NCBI RefSeq assembly: GCF_021728395.1
Contig: NZ_JAKKCM010000002.1
Span: 124,001-188,000 of the forward strand
From: Vibrio sp. J1-1
GTDB lineage: Bacteria > Pseudomonadota > Gammaproteobacteria > Enterobacterales > Vibrionaceae
Direction of reading: 5' to 3'
Length of the DNA stretch: 64,000 bases
Below, one piece after another: positions 1 through 8,075 of this stretch. The notes below the pieces were generated by a model, which had not been told where the DNA came from, searched no databases, and was given only the letters and a program-made list of their open reading frames with translations. Position numbers and translations under genes: made by a program. Every line of letters begins with the position of its first letter. The first letter of the stretch is position 1.

Positions 1-960
1 GGTTACTACCCGGTGGACATCAGCTATGAAGAGTCGAACCGTCTTATCCGTGAAGAGCCAGAATTGTTCAAGGTAAAAGTACAAGAGACTCTGAAGCGCC
101 ATGCTGATGCGGTAAACAAGCACACGGCTCGTGGTACTTACTTCTTTGATTACGGTAATGCGTTCTTGCTGGAAGCCTCTCGCGCTGGTGGCGATGTGAT
201 GGCGGAAAACGGCATTGACTTCAAATACCCGTCATACGTGCAGGACATTCTTGGTCCTATGTGTTTTGACTACGGTTTTGGTCCGTTCCGTTGGGTTTGT
301 ACTTCAGGTAAGCCAGAAGAGCTGGACAGAACCGATGAGATTGCTGCGGAAGTACTAAGCAAGATCATGCAAGAGTCGCCAGAAGAAATTCAGCAGCAGA
401 TGCAAGACAACATCACTTGGATCAAAGATGCGAAACAGAACAAACTGGTTGTAGGTTCACAAGCTCGTATTCTTTACGCGGATGCGCAAGGTCGTATGGA
501 AATAGCGAAAGCATTTAACGATGCGATTAATCGCGGAGAAATCGGTCCTGTGGTACTTGGTCGTGACCACCACGATGTAAGTGGTACTGATTCACCGTTC
601 CGTGAAACGTCAAACATCTACGATGGTAGCCGCTTTACTGCTGATATGGCGATTCACAATGTAATCGGTGATGGTTTCCGTGGCGCGACTTGGGTTTCTA
701 TCCACAACGGCGGCGGTGTAGGCTGGGGTGAAGTGATCAACGGTGGCTTTGGTATGTTGCTTGACGGCAGTGACAGCGCAGAGCGCCGATTGAAGTCAAT
801 GCTATTGTTCGATGTGAACAACGGTATCGCACGTCGTAGCTGGGCACGTAACAAAGAAGCTAATTTTGCGATTCAACGTGAAATGGAAAGAACACCGAAG
901 TTAAAAGTGACACTAGCTAACCAGGTTGACGATAACATTATCGATAACTTGTCTTTCTAA
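1..960 (+). CDS. hutU: Urocanate hydratase, long eukaryote-like form (5' truncated)
   Basis: Second step of histidine breakdown: hydrates urocanate to imidazolone propionate using a tightly bound NAD+. The frame is already open at base 1, so only the C-terminal ~319 residues are visible; the GTG at base 13 is internal. The urocanase signature YGFGPFRWVC is present, with the conserved Cys near visible residue 100, followed by the family core GATWVSIHNGGGVGWGEV. The GWGEVINGGFG version of that core and the long tail match my memory of animal UROC1 and the ~670-residue bacterial class rather than the ~560-residue HutU. No other hut gene follows; a terminator sits 37 bases downstream. Confidence 0.9.
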   Translation, partial: GYYPVDISYEESNRLIREEPELFKVKVQETLKRHADAVNKHTARGTYFFDYGNAFLLEASRAGGDVMAENGIDFKYPSYVQDILGPMCFDYGFGPFRWVCTSGKPEELDRTDEIAAEVLSKIMQESPEEIQQQMQDNITWIKDAKQNKLVVGSQARILYADAQGRMEIAKAFNDAINRGEIGPVVLGRDHHDVSGTDSPFRETSNIYDGSRFTADMAIHNVIGDGFRGATWVSIHNGGGVGWGEVINGGFGMLLDGSDSAERRLKSMLLFDVNNGIARRSWARNKEANFAIQREMERTPKLKVTLANQVDDNIIDNLSF

Positions 961-996
961 GTAACTTGAAAGCAAGATAACAGTAGAAAGAAACAA

Positions 997-1026
997 AAAG
1001 GCAGCGAAATAGCTGCCTTTTCTTTT
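997..1026 (+). terminator. Rho-independent terminator after urocanase
   Basis: A 9-bp perfect stem (AAAGGCAGC / GCTGCCTTT) with a 6-base loop is followed by a T-rich run. It closes the urocanase transcript and may also serve the converging DUF2058 gene. Confidence 0.85.
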
Positions 1027-1046
1027 ATAAAATGAGTCCTTACTGC

Positions 1047-1568
1047 TTACCACATCAGATCGTCTGGAACGACGAATTCTGCATATGGGTCGTCTTCTTC
1101 AGGGATGTCGGCTTCAGGTTCTTTTTGATCGATAATCACTGATTCGTCACGCTGCGCAATTTTGTTTGCTACGCCGCGTGGGATGACTACATAGCTCTCG
1201 CCTACAACCGCAATAGCGAGAATACCTTTGATCAACTGTTCACGAATCAGAGAATCAACGTACAGTGATTTCACCAAAGTACCGTCGGTGAAGTTGTATT
1301 TGATGTCGCCATCTTTCAAATCAACTTTGTTCATTTCGATCAATTGATTGATTTGAGCTCTGATTTCTTTACTCAAACGTTCAGCATTCTGTTGTTTGCT
1401 CAACTCTTTATCTCGTTCTAACTGCTGGCGTTTGCTTTCTTCAACGGCCGCTTTGACTTCGCGTGCCTGAACGCGGGATTTTTTAGAACCTTTTTTCGCT
1501 TTCTTTAGTTTTTTCTCGTTAACCAAGCCAGCTTTTAGCATTTGTTCTTGAAGGGTTAGTTTTGCCAT
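1047..1568 (-). CDS. yaiL: DUF2058 family protein, YaiL-like
   Basis: A 173-residue cytoplasmic protein matching the DUF2058/YaiL family, described as nucleoprotein- or polynucleotide-associated. The start MAKLTLQEQMLKAGLV and the lysine-rich stretch that follows (residues ~18-35) are typical, as is the charged, coiled-coil-like middle (~35-75). The C-terminus is acidic. The length is normal for the family. It is a single gene convergent with urocanase and separated from the doe operon by a terminator, so context gives no clue to function. The biochemical role of the family is poorly defined. Confidence 0.85.
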   Translation of the reverse strand: MAKLTLQEQMLKAGLVNEKKLKKAKKGSKKSRVQAREVKAAVEESKRQQLERDKELSKQQNAERLSKEIRAQINQLIEMNKVDLKDGDIKYNFTDGTLVKSLYVDSLIREQLIKGILAIAVVGESYVVIPRGVANKIAQRDESVIIDQKEPEADIPEEDDPYAEFVVPDDLMW

Positions 1569-1660
1569 GTTTAATCCAGTTAATACGCAATTTTTGCCAT
1601 TTTAACCAGTCCTGATCCGCAAGGAAAGGGCAGGGAAGGGATGTAGGGTGAATATCCTAA

Positions 1661-1693
1661 TAAAATGCCGGCTTTTGCGGTAAAAGCCGGCAT
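1661..1693 (-). terminator. Terminator of the doe operon
   Basis: A 12-bp perfect stem (1665-1676 with 1682-1693), GC-rich at its centre, has a 5-base loop. Read on the minus strand it is followed by a TTTTATT run, and it lies 32 bases after the doeD stop codon. Confidence 0.9.
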
Positions 1694-1725
1694 GTCATGC
1701 TCAGTATGGTTAACGTTGACGGCCG

Positions 1726-3132
1726 TTATTTAGCGTTCCACTGCTTAGAGGTGACGAGGTTATCCATCACTTTATTGACCGCTCGATGCGCTTTATCCAC
1801 GATAGTATCGACGTCGTTGCGGTTGGTAATGAGTGCAGGCGCAAAGCCCAGAATATCGCCATGTGGCATGGCTCGGGCAATCAGTCCGACTTCCAGGCAG
1901 GCTGCGGATACTTGCGGGCCAACTTTTAAGTTCGGGTCAAATTGTGCTCGACGCAGTTTGTCAGGCGAAAACTCCAGTGCATGCAGTAAACCAATACCAC
2001 GAGAATCCCCGACGAGCGGATGATCTATGAAGGTTTCGTTCATGCGTTGCTGCAAGTAAGCGCCCACATCTGCTGCGTTTTGTACTAAGCCTTCTCGCTC
2101 AATGATATCTAAGTTGCAGTTTGCAGCCGCTGCGCCCATCGGGTGACCAGAATAGGTGTAGCCGTGGCCAATTGCGCCCCATTGGTCGGTGCCGTTTTCC
2201 AGTACACTCCACACTCGTTCGCCGACAATCACACCAGAAAGTGGCTGGTACGCCGATGTTAAGCCTTTTGCTACCGTGATAAGGTCTGGCTTCATGTCAT
2301 AGTGGATAGAGCCAAAATCGGAGCCCAAACGTCCAAAACCACATACCACTTCATCTGCGATCAATAAAACATCATACTTATCGAGTACTTTACGGATCGC
2401 CTGCCAGTAGCCTTCTGGCGGTGGCACAATACCACCAGTTCCGAGCACAGGCTCTGCAATCATTGCCGCGACGGTTTCTGGCCCTTCGGCAAGAATCATC
2501 GACTCAAGCTGATCTGCACAGTATTGAGAGAATTCCAGTTCCGACATGCTGTCATTTTCACGACGGTAATAATAAGGTGCTATCGTATGTTTGATGCGTT
2601 CCAGTGGCAGATCAAAATGAGCATGGAACAGTGGCAAGCCAGTCATTGAGCCCGAAGCGATGCTTGAACCATGGTAAGCGCGATCTCGGGAGATGATTTT
2701 CTTTTTCTCTGGGAGGCCACGGACATTGTTGTAATACCAGACTAATTTGAGCTGGGTTTCATTCGCATCACTACCTGACATGCCGTAGTAGACTTTACTC
2801 ATGCCGTCCGGTGCCATTTTGATGATACGGTCTGAGAGTTTGACCAAGGCTTCATTGGTATGACCGACATAGGTGTGGTAGTACGCCAGTTCTTTCGCTT
2901 GCTCGTAAATCGCCTCCGCCATTTCTGTTCTGCCATAACCAATGTTTACGCAATACAAGCCGGCAAATCCGTCGATAAGTTCAGTGCCTTCTGAGTCGGT
3001 GATTCGAATGCCTTGCCCGCTTGATATGATTCTGCCCGGAAGCTCACCAGCCGCGTACTGCTTTAGGTGGGTTGAGGCATGAAACACACGTTGACGATCG
3101 ATCTCCAGTAGTTGTTGTGTTTTATTGCTCAT
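1726..3132 (-). CDS. doeD: Diaminobutyrate transaminase of ectoine degradation (DoeD)
   Basis: Class III (omega) PLP aminotransferase, 468 residues. In ectoine breakdown DoeD converts L-2,4-diaminobutyrate to aspartate semialdehyde. Visible motifs are the PLP-phosphate region SGSDANE (~residues 119-125), DEVVCGFGR (~260-268) and the Schiff-base lysine in TVAKGL (~Lys289). I chose ATG 3132 because CAGGAGAAGGACT lies just before it; the in-frame ATG at 3177 has no ribosome site and would overlap doeC. It is the last gene of the minus-strand doe operon, 34 bases after doeC. By sequence alone it would be called only an aspartate-aminotransferase-family protein; the doe context gives the specific role. 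Confidence 0.88.
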   Translation of the reverse strand: MSNKTQQLLEIDRQRVFHASTHLKQYAAGELPGRIISSGQGIRITDSEGTELIDGFAGLYCVNIGYGRTEMAEAIYEQAKELAYYHTYVGHTNEALVKLSDRIIKMAPDGMSKVYYGMSGSDANETQLKLVWYYNNVRGLPEKKKIISRDRAYHGSSIASGSMTGLPLFHAHFDLPLERIKHTIAPYYYRRENDSMSELEFSQYCADQLESMILAEGPETVAAMIAEPVLGTGGIVPPPEGYWQAIRKVLDKYDVLLIADEVVCGFGRLGSDFGSIHYDMKPDLITVAKGLTSAYQPLSGVIVGERVWSVLENGTDQWGAIGHGYTYSGHPMGAAAANCNLDIIEREGLVQNAADVGAYLQQRMNETFIDHPLVGDSRGIGLLHALEFSPDKLRRAQFDPNLKVGPQVSAACLEVGLIARAMPHGDILGFAPALITNRNDVDTIVDKAHRAVNKVMDNLVTSKQWNAK

Positions 3133-3166
3133 AGTCCTTCTCCTGTTTATCTTCAACTTTCCTGTC

Positions 3167-4687
3167 TCAACAGCCACTAACGCTAGGCAGGTTGCCTAAG
3201 CAGCAATATTTAATTTCGCTGAACTCTTCAAAGCCGTGGTGGCTCCCCTCGCGCCCTAATCCCGACTGTTTTACGCCGCCAAAGGGGATAGGGTGCCCGG
3301 TCATCTTGACGGAGTTGACGCTCACCATGCCAAACTCCAAGCCGCGCATACATCGCCAGATCTGGTGAATATCATGGCCATAAACGTAGGCAGCGAGGCC
3401 ATATTCTGTGTCGTTACTCATGTCGATCACGGTGTCTAAATCTTGATAGGGAAGCACGCCGGCGACGGGACAAAAGTTTTCTTCACGGTAGACGGCCATC
3501 TCTGGTGTCACATCGGCGAGTAGCGTTGGCGCAAAGAAGTTTTCACCCGGAACCTCGTTGTGGTAACCCGCGACCAATCTCGCACCTTTATCAAGGGCGT
3601 CACGGACGAGGTCATGGGCTTTGTCCACGGCCGCTCGATTGATCAGCGGTCCCATAGTGGTCTTGTTGTCTAAGCCGTTGCCTAAAACAATTTTGTCCAT
3701 CTCTTTAGCAAAAGCCTCGAGAAAGACTTGGTATTTATCGTGTGGAACAAATATGCGATTTGCCGCTAAACAATCTTGTCCGGCGGTTTGAAACTTTGCT
3801 TCTACGGCTGCTTTGGCTGCTGATCCAATTTCCATATCGGGCAGGACAATAAAGGGCGCGTTTCCCCCCAATTCCATACTGCATTTCTTCACGGTTTGCG
3901 CCGCGTCGCGCAGCAGCAATTTACCTACCCGAGTGGAGCCTGTGAATGACAGAGCTTTTACTTTATCGGAGTGACACAGTGTCTTAGAGACCATGGCAGC
4001 GTCGCCCGTGACTACATTAAAAACACCTGCCGGAAATCCTGCTCGATCGGCCAGTTCTGCCAGCGCTAAAGATGAAAATGGCGTTTCGCTCGCAGGTTTG
4101 ATGATGACCGGACATCCAATCGCTAATGCGGCAGCGGCTTTTCTCGTCACCATGGCATTAGGGAAATTCCATGGTGTAATCAATGCCGCAACCCCAATAG
4201 GCTCACGTATTGTGGAAAGCTGGGCATTCGGTATATGGCTGGGAATGGTTTCACCGTAGCTACGACGTGCTTCTTCTGCAAACCAGCGAATAAAAGACGC
4301 GCCATAATCAATTTCACCAAGTGCGTCGCCTATGGTTTTGCCTTGCTCCATCACCATCAAACGCGCGAGATCTTGTTTGGATTGCAGAATCATATCGTGC
4401 CAACGCATCAATACTTCAGCGCGTTGTTCTGCCTGCATTTTTCGCCACTGACGAAAGGCGCGATCGGCATCATCAATCGTTTGGTAGAGTTGCTGCTGGG
4501 ACAGTCGGGTGGTATATCCGATCACACTTGCGTCGGCTGGGTTATGAACGGGATGGAAATGGTCTCCGCTTGTCCACTTGCCATTAACGTAAGCGAGCCC
4601 TCTTACCAAGCGTACGTCTTCCATGATTGCCATCATGTCATGCGACGCTTTGACTTCGTCGCCATGAAAGTTATGAAGTGCTGTCAT
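3167..4687 (-). CDS. doeC: Aspartate-semialdehyde dehydrogenase of ectoine degradation (DoeC)
   Basis: NAD(P)+-dependent aldehyde dehydrogenase, 506 residues, of the succinate-semialdehyde dehydrogenase type. In the ectoine pathway it oxidises aspartate semialdehyde to aspartate. Conserved elements are PWNFP (~172-176), FTGSTRVG, the general-base Glu in MELGGNAP (~Glu272) and the catalytic Cys in GQDC (~Cys306). ATG 4687 is preferred because GAGAGGGACTT precedes it; ATG 4714 has no ribosome site. It lies 152 bases after doeX, the longest gap in the operon, so an internal promoter is possible. Without its neighbours it would be annotated gabD-like. Confidence 0.88.
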   Translation of the reverse strand: MTALHNFHGDEVKASHDMMAIMEDVRLVRGLAYVNGKWTSGDHFHPVHNPADASVIGYTTRLSQQQLYQTIDDADRAFRQWRKMQAEQRAEVLMRWHDMILQSKQDLARLMVMEQGKTIGDALGEIDYGASFIRWFAEEARRSYGETIPSHIPNAQLSTIREPIGVAALITPWNFPNAMVTRKAAAALAIGCPVIIKPASETPFSSLALAELADRAGFPAGVFNVVTGDAAMVSKTLCHSDKVKALSFTGSTRVGKLLLRDAAQTVKKCSMELGGNAPFIVLPDMEIGSAAKAAVEAKFQTAGQDCLAANRIFVPHDKYQVFLEAFAKEMDKIVLGNGLDNKTTMGPLINRAAVDKAHDLVRDALDKGARLVAGYHNEVPGENFFAPTLLADVTPEMAVYREENFCPVAGVLPYQDLDTVIDMSNDTEYGLAAYVYGHDIHQIWRCMRGLEFGMVSVNSVKMTGHPIPFGGVKQSGLGREGSHHGFEEFSEIKYCCLGNLPSVSGC

Positions 4688-4839
4688 AAGTCCCTCTCGA
4701 GCTTCGTTATCCATAGTTAAACTGTAATCGAGGAGGGAGTTAAATTATTTCTGATGGGAGGGCCGGTACTGTGACATTTTTCTTTATAAAGACAGAAAGT
4801 CGCGTTTTTTTCTGCTTAGAACAGGTTTAACTTTTCCTT

Positions 4840-5319
4840 TTAGAACAAAACGTTTTGATTGATCTCTAAACTGCCTGAATCTCGCTTGATGGTTTTGGTG
4901 ACGATGTAAGTAAAATAGCGTTCAATGCCCACTTCAGAATCAAGCCAGTTATCAATCAGTCGCTGGTATTGATCGATGTCCTCTGATTGAACTTTGAGGA
5001 TGTAATCAACGCCGCCACCCGTGGCATAGCAGTCGGTCACTTCAGGGGTATGCTTGACCAATTGTTCAAAGCGCTTGAAAGCCTGCGCGTTGTGCTCTTT
5101 GAGTGAAACCTCAACCATGACTGAGGTTCGTTTGAATAACACATCGGTATTCACCTTTGCACCATAACCTTCGATGATGCCGGCTTCTTCAAGTTTTTTA
5201 ACCCGTTCCCAGCACGGACTGACGGAAAGGTTTATTTCTTCCGCAAGATGGGATTTAGTGATGCGGCCATTGTCATGAAGGATCTGTAGAATTTTGACGT
5301 CGTAGCGATCGAGGCGCAT
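4840..5319 (-). CDS. doeX: Lrp/AsnC-family regulator of ectoine use (DoeX)
   Basis: A 159-residue feast/famine regulator with an N-terminal winged helix-turn-helix (LAEEINLSVSPCWERVKKLEEAGII, split here as residues ~20-44) and a C-terminal RAM ligand-binding domain. ATG 5319 is preceded by AAGAGGAGA; the longer frame starting at 5421 would run into doeB. Its place between doeB and doeC is the arrangement known from Halomonas elongata, where DoeX binds operon DNA. It probably controls this operon in response to a pathway intermediate; that is inference from position. Confidence 0.88.
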   Translation of the reverse strand: MRLDRYDVKILQILHDNGRITKSHLAEEINLSVSPCWERVKKLEEAGIIEGYGAKVNTDVLFKRTSVMVEVSLKEHNAQAFKRFEQLVKHTPEVTDCYATGGGVDYILKVQSEDIDQYQRLIDNWLDSEVGIERYFTYIVTKTIKRDSGSLEINQNVLF

Positions 5320-5371
5320 GGTTGGTCTCCTCTTGGTTTGGACGAAATACTGACGAAAGTAAGCAAGATGT

Positions 5372-6379
5372 TTAAAAGAATTCTCCGCAATCTTTGGCAA
5401 TGACAGCGAGCGTGTCACCAATATTCACCATAGCAGGAAAACGGCGCGCAGCGAAAATACCGTCTCGCTCTGATTTGTATTCTATTGGGGCTTCGCCAGT
5501 TCGTTCGATAGAGTAGATTCTTACAATGACATCACCCTGATTGATGGCATCACCAAGCTCAAATCGGTATTCCGCGATACCTCTGTGCTGACTTTGGACA
5601 TAACAGTCTGCATCTGGCATATCGAGCAACTGGGTTGGTTGACTTGGCTTTTCATAATCACCAGAAAGGTTGCCTGCAAAACGCAGGAAATTACGGATAC
5701 CGCGATCGGCATATTGAATAGTTTGTGGAGTGCTGGTGCCGCCTCCACGCAGTTCAGTAGTGACGAAGACTTTACCCTGAGATTCCACGGCGGTGTCATA
5801 TAAGCTGGTGGCATCCATTTCGAGCATGATCATGGTATAAGGGGCGCCAAACAGTTTCGCTCCTAATATGCAGGCTTCTTCTTGTTCTGGGTTATCTAGG
5901 CGGTGCGCGGCTGCAAATGGGAGGATATCTAACGTTTTGCCCCCTGAGTGAATATCCAGAGCGAAATCGCACAGTGGCACCAAATAACGGGAGAAGTAGT
6001 CGGCGATCTTCTTTGTCACGGTTCCTACAGGGTTTCCGGGAAAACTACGGTTTAAGTTACCTTTGTCGATAGGGGACGTGCGAGAGGCATTCTGGACAGA
6101 TGGCAAGTTCATCATTGGCACAATAATGACGCGTCCGCGAATTTGTTCGGGTTGTAGTGAACTCGATAGCTTTAAGAGACTGGTGATCCCTTCATATTCG
6201 TCGCCATGGTTTCCTCCGGTCAAAAGTGATGTTGGACCTGGGCCATTTTTTATCACCGTTATTGGGATCATAATGCTCCCCCACGCGGAATCATCATGGG
6301 AGTGAGGTAGGGTTAAAAATCCGTGTTGGGTACCTTCTCGGTCAAAGTCGACAGTGGCTGTGATCGAGCTGTTTTGCAT
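5372..6379 (-). CDS. doeB: N-acetyl-diaminobutyrate deacetylase (DoeB)
   Basis: Zinc hydrolase of the succinylglutamate desuccinylase/aspartoacylase (M14-like) family, 335 residues. DoeB removes the acetyl group from N-alpha-acetyl-L-2,4-diaminobutyrate, releasing diaminobutyrate for DoeD. The zinc ligands are visible as HGDE (His58, Glu61) and the DIHSGG motif (His144). The start codon follows AAGGAG at good spacing. It sits 47 bases after doeA and 52 bases before doeX, consistent with co-transcription. The match to the operon is the main reason for choosing DoeB over a generic deacylase. Confidence 0.9.
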   Translation of the reverse strand: MQNSSITATVDFDREGTQHGFLTLPHSHDDSAWGSIMIPITVIKNGPGPTSLLTGGNHGDEYEGITSLLKLSSSLQPEQIRGRVIIVPMMNLPSVQNASRTSPIDKGNLNRSFPGNPVGTVTKKIADYFSRYLVPLCDFALDIHSGGKTLDILPFAAAHRLDNPEQEEACILGAKLFGAPYTMIMLEMDATSLYDTAVESQGKVFVTTELRGGGTSTPQTIQYADRGIRNFLRFAGNLSGDYEKPSQPTQLLDMPDADCYVQSQHRGIAEYRFELGDAINQGDVIVRIYSIERTGEAPIEYKSERDGIFAARRFPAMVNIGDTLAVIAKDCGEFF

Positions 6380-6426
6380 GCAAACTCCTTGTTCTTTGCT
6401 AAGTGTTTCGTTTCAACCTTTCTTGA

Positions 6427-7614
6427 TCAGTGTTTAATAAACAAATGGCGAGGGAAATCACATAATGTTTTGGCACCTAGCCGGGTAATGACAATGCTTT
6501 CCGTGGTCTCTAGACCCCAGTCTTTAAACCATAGGCCGGGCATAAAATGAAACGTCATGCCTTCTTTCAGTATTGTCTTGTCGGTGTCGCGAAGGCTCAT
6601 GGTGCGCTCGCCCCAATCTGGCGGATAGCTGAGACCAATAGGGTAACCACAACGAGCTCCTTCACGGGAAAAGCCTGCTTTATCGAGGACTTTGTTCAAC
6701 GCATTGGCAATATCGGCACAAGTGTTGCCCGGTTTAGCTGCCTCTAAGCCAGCCTCAAGTCCGCGAGTCAGTGCTTCATCTGCGCGTTTGAACTTATCAT
6801 CGGGCTCGCCCAAGAAAATGGTGCGAGATAAAGGGCAGTGGTAACGCCGATGCGCTCCTGCGATTTCAAAAAAAGTGCCTTCTCCTTTTTTGAATGGTCT
6901 GTCGTCCCAGGTTAAGTGAGGCGCGGAAGCATCGGCACCCGAAGGTAATAGCGGAACAATAGCGGTGTAATCACCAAAATGTTCCTCATGACCAAGAACG
7001 GCCTGACGGTTAATTTCTGCTACCAGATGATGTTTTGGTAAGCCCGGCTCTATCATGTCAAACGCGACACGGTGCATGTTTTCTACAATACGTGCAGCGC
7101 GGTACATATACGATAACTCTTGGTCAGACTTTACCGCACGACACCAATTCACCAAACCAGTAGCATCGAGCAACTGCGCATTCGGCAAATGGTCGATCAG
7201 CGATTCGTAAGCGGTCGCACTAAAGTAATAGTTGTCTTTTTCTACACCAATACGGCCACGGTCCCAGCAGCGGGGCGTCAATACGGACTCAACCAAATAA
7301 TCCATTGGGTGGAGAGGTGGGTTCATCACATAATGATCGGGGTAGGAGGCGATGTTTTCAGCCGACATATACGCGGTTCGATAAGCGCCGTTTGCGTCGT
7401 GGTAGCGTCCGAACCAGATAGGTTCGCCTTCAGGACCTACAATCACGCATTGAGGCACATAAAAAGACCATCCATCGTACCCGGTCAACCAAGACATGTT
7501 GGATGGGTCATGAATGATGAGTAAATCTAATTCGCGTTCGAGCATCGATTGTCGAACCTTGGATAAACGTTCTTGGAATTCCTCCAACGTAAAATGCATA
7601 GTAATGCCTCTCAT
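6427..7614 (-). CDS. doeA: Ectoine hydrolase (DoeA)
   Basis: Creatinase/prolidase-fold (M24 peptidase-like) protein of 395 residues. DoeA opens the ectoine ring to N-acetyl-diaminobutyrate, the first step of the pathway. An N-terminal creatinase-type domain (~1-150, with LLIIHDPSNMSWLTGYDGWS at ~31-50) precedes the pita-bread domain, which ends with GMTFHFMPGLWFKDWGLETT. Start ATG 7614 is supported by AAGGAG seven bases upstream; ATG 7599 is a weaker choice. It is the first gene of the operon, so its promoter region (7615-7760) should hold the regulatory sites. EutD is the same family. Confidence 0.9.
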   Translation of the reverse strand: MRGITMHFTLEEFQERLSKVRQSMLERELDLLIIHDPSNMSWLTGYDGWSFYVPQCVIVGPEGEPIWFGRYHDANGAYRTAYMSAENIASYPDHYVMNPPLHPMDYLVESVLTPRCWDRGRIGVEKDNYYFSATAYESLIDHLPNAQLLDATGLVNWCRAVKSDQELSYMYRAARIVENMHRVAFDMIEPGLPKHHLVAEINRQAVLGHEEHFGDYTAIVPLLPSGADASAPHLTWDDRPFKKGEGTFFEIAGAHRRYHCPLSRTIFLGEPDDKFKRADEALTRGLEAGLEAAKPGNTCADIANALNKVLDKAGFSREGARCGYPIGLSYPPDWGERTMSLRDTDKTILKEGMTFHFMPGLWFKDWGLETTESIVITRLGAKTLCDFPRHLFIKH

Positions 7615-7699
7615 ACACTCTCCTTGTAGAAAATCCGATGCTCTTGGCCCTCGGAAGTGAGGTCTCTAATCCTATACTCAGATCACTTGGACCTATCGT

Positions 7700-7737
7700 T
7701 ATTTTTAACCACGGTTTGAAATCGATGGTTAAAAATA
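7700..7737. promoter_or_regulatory. Candidate operator: 12-bp inverted repeat upstream of doeA
   Basis: Perfect arms TATTTTTAACCA (7700-7711) and TGGTTAAAAATA (7726-7737) are separated by 14 bases; with one mismatch the symmetry extends to CG at both ends. It lies 86-123 bases before the doeA start. There is no T-run or downstream gene for a terminator role, so an operator, perhaps for DoeX, is the likeliest reading. This is inference. Confidence 0.5.
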
Positions 7738-7891
7738 TCGGCACAATTATCTACTCCTCGTTGTTTTAATTCTTATCAATAAAAACAAGTGTGGTTGAGA
7801 TTTGTCCTAAATGCCGCATTTTTTTATGTAAAAAACGCTTAGACCCGTTTTGGGGCAAAGGTGCACTATGGAAAATTAAATCGGTAGGTTT

Positions 7892-8008
7892 ATGTATCTT
7901 CGGGATTTTTTGAGAACAGGCTGTGAACTGAACACCTTTGAGTTCTGGTCAAAGATTGATAGCGATAGTCGAATGCTTAGTGGCGAATTGGGCACGCTTT
8001 TAGCTTAA
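7892..8008 (+). CDS. Possible small ORF, 38 residues, unrecognised
   Basis: In the 460-base gap between doeA and the LacI gene a plus-strand ATG frame encodes 38 residues starting MYLRDFLRTGCELNTFEFW. The composition is protein-like rather than random and TAGGT precedes the ATG. It is followed within five bases by a GC-rich hairpin (8013-8044). I do not recognise the sequence. It may be a true small protein, the remnant of a larger gene, or chance. The rest of 7745-8075 shows nothing else. Confidence 0.25.
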   Translation: MYLRDFLRTGCELNTFEFWSKIDSDSRMLSGELGTLLA

Positions 8009-8012
8009 TGAG

Positions 8013-8044
8013 CCCGCGCTATTGAAGGAAAAGTAAAGCGCGGG
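8013..8044. repeat. GC-rich hairpin between small ORF and lacI-type gene
   Basis: CCCGCGCT (8013-8020) and AGCGCGGG (8037-8044) form a perfect 8-bp stem with a 16-base loop. No T-run follows on either strand, so it is not a classic terminator, though it lies between the ends of the small ORF and the LacI gene. Confidence 0.5.
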
Positions 8045-8075
8045 GTAGAGAGTCTGTTCATTGCTAAAAGCGATA

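Noticed and set aside
4235-4720. 161-residue plus-strand open frame over doeC
   Set aside because: It lies wholly opposite a conserved aldehyde dehydrogenase and has cysteine- and histidine-rich, shadow-like composition.
1726-7614. Reading the operon as ectoine synthesis (ectABC)
   Set aside because: There is no ectoine synthase or acetyltransferase; hydrolase and deacetylase are the catabolic enzymes.
7508-7744. 78-residue minus-strand frame across the doeA start
   Set aside because: It overlaps doeA and its promoter palindrome and has no ribosome site.
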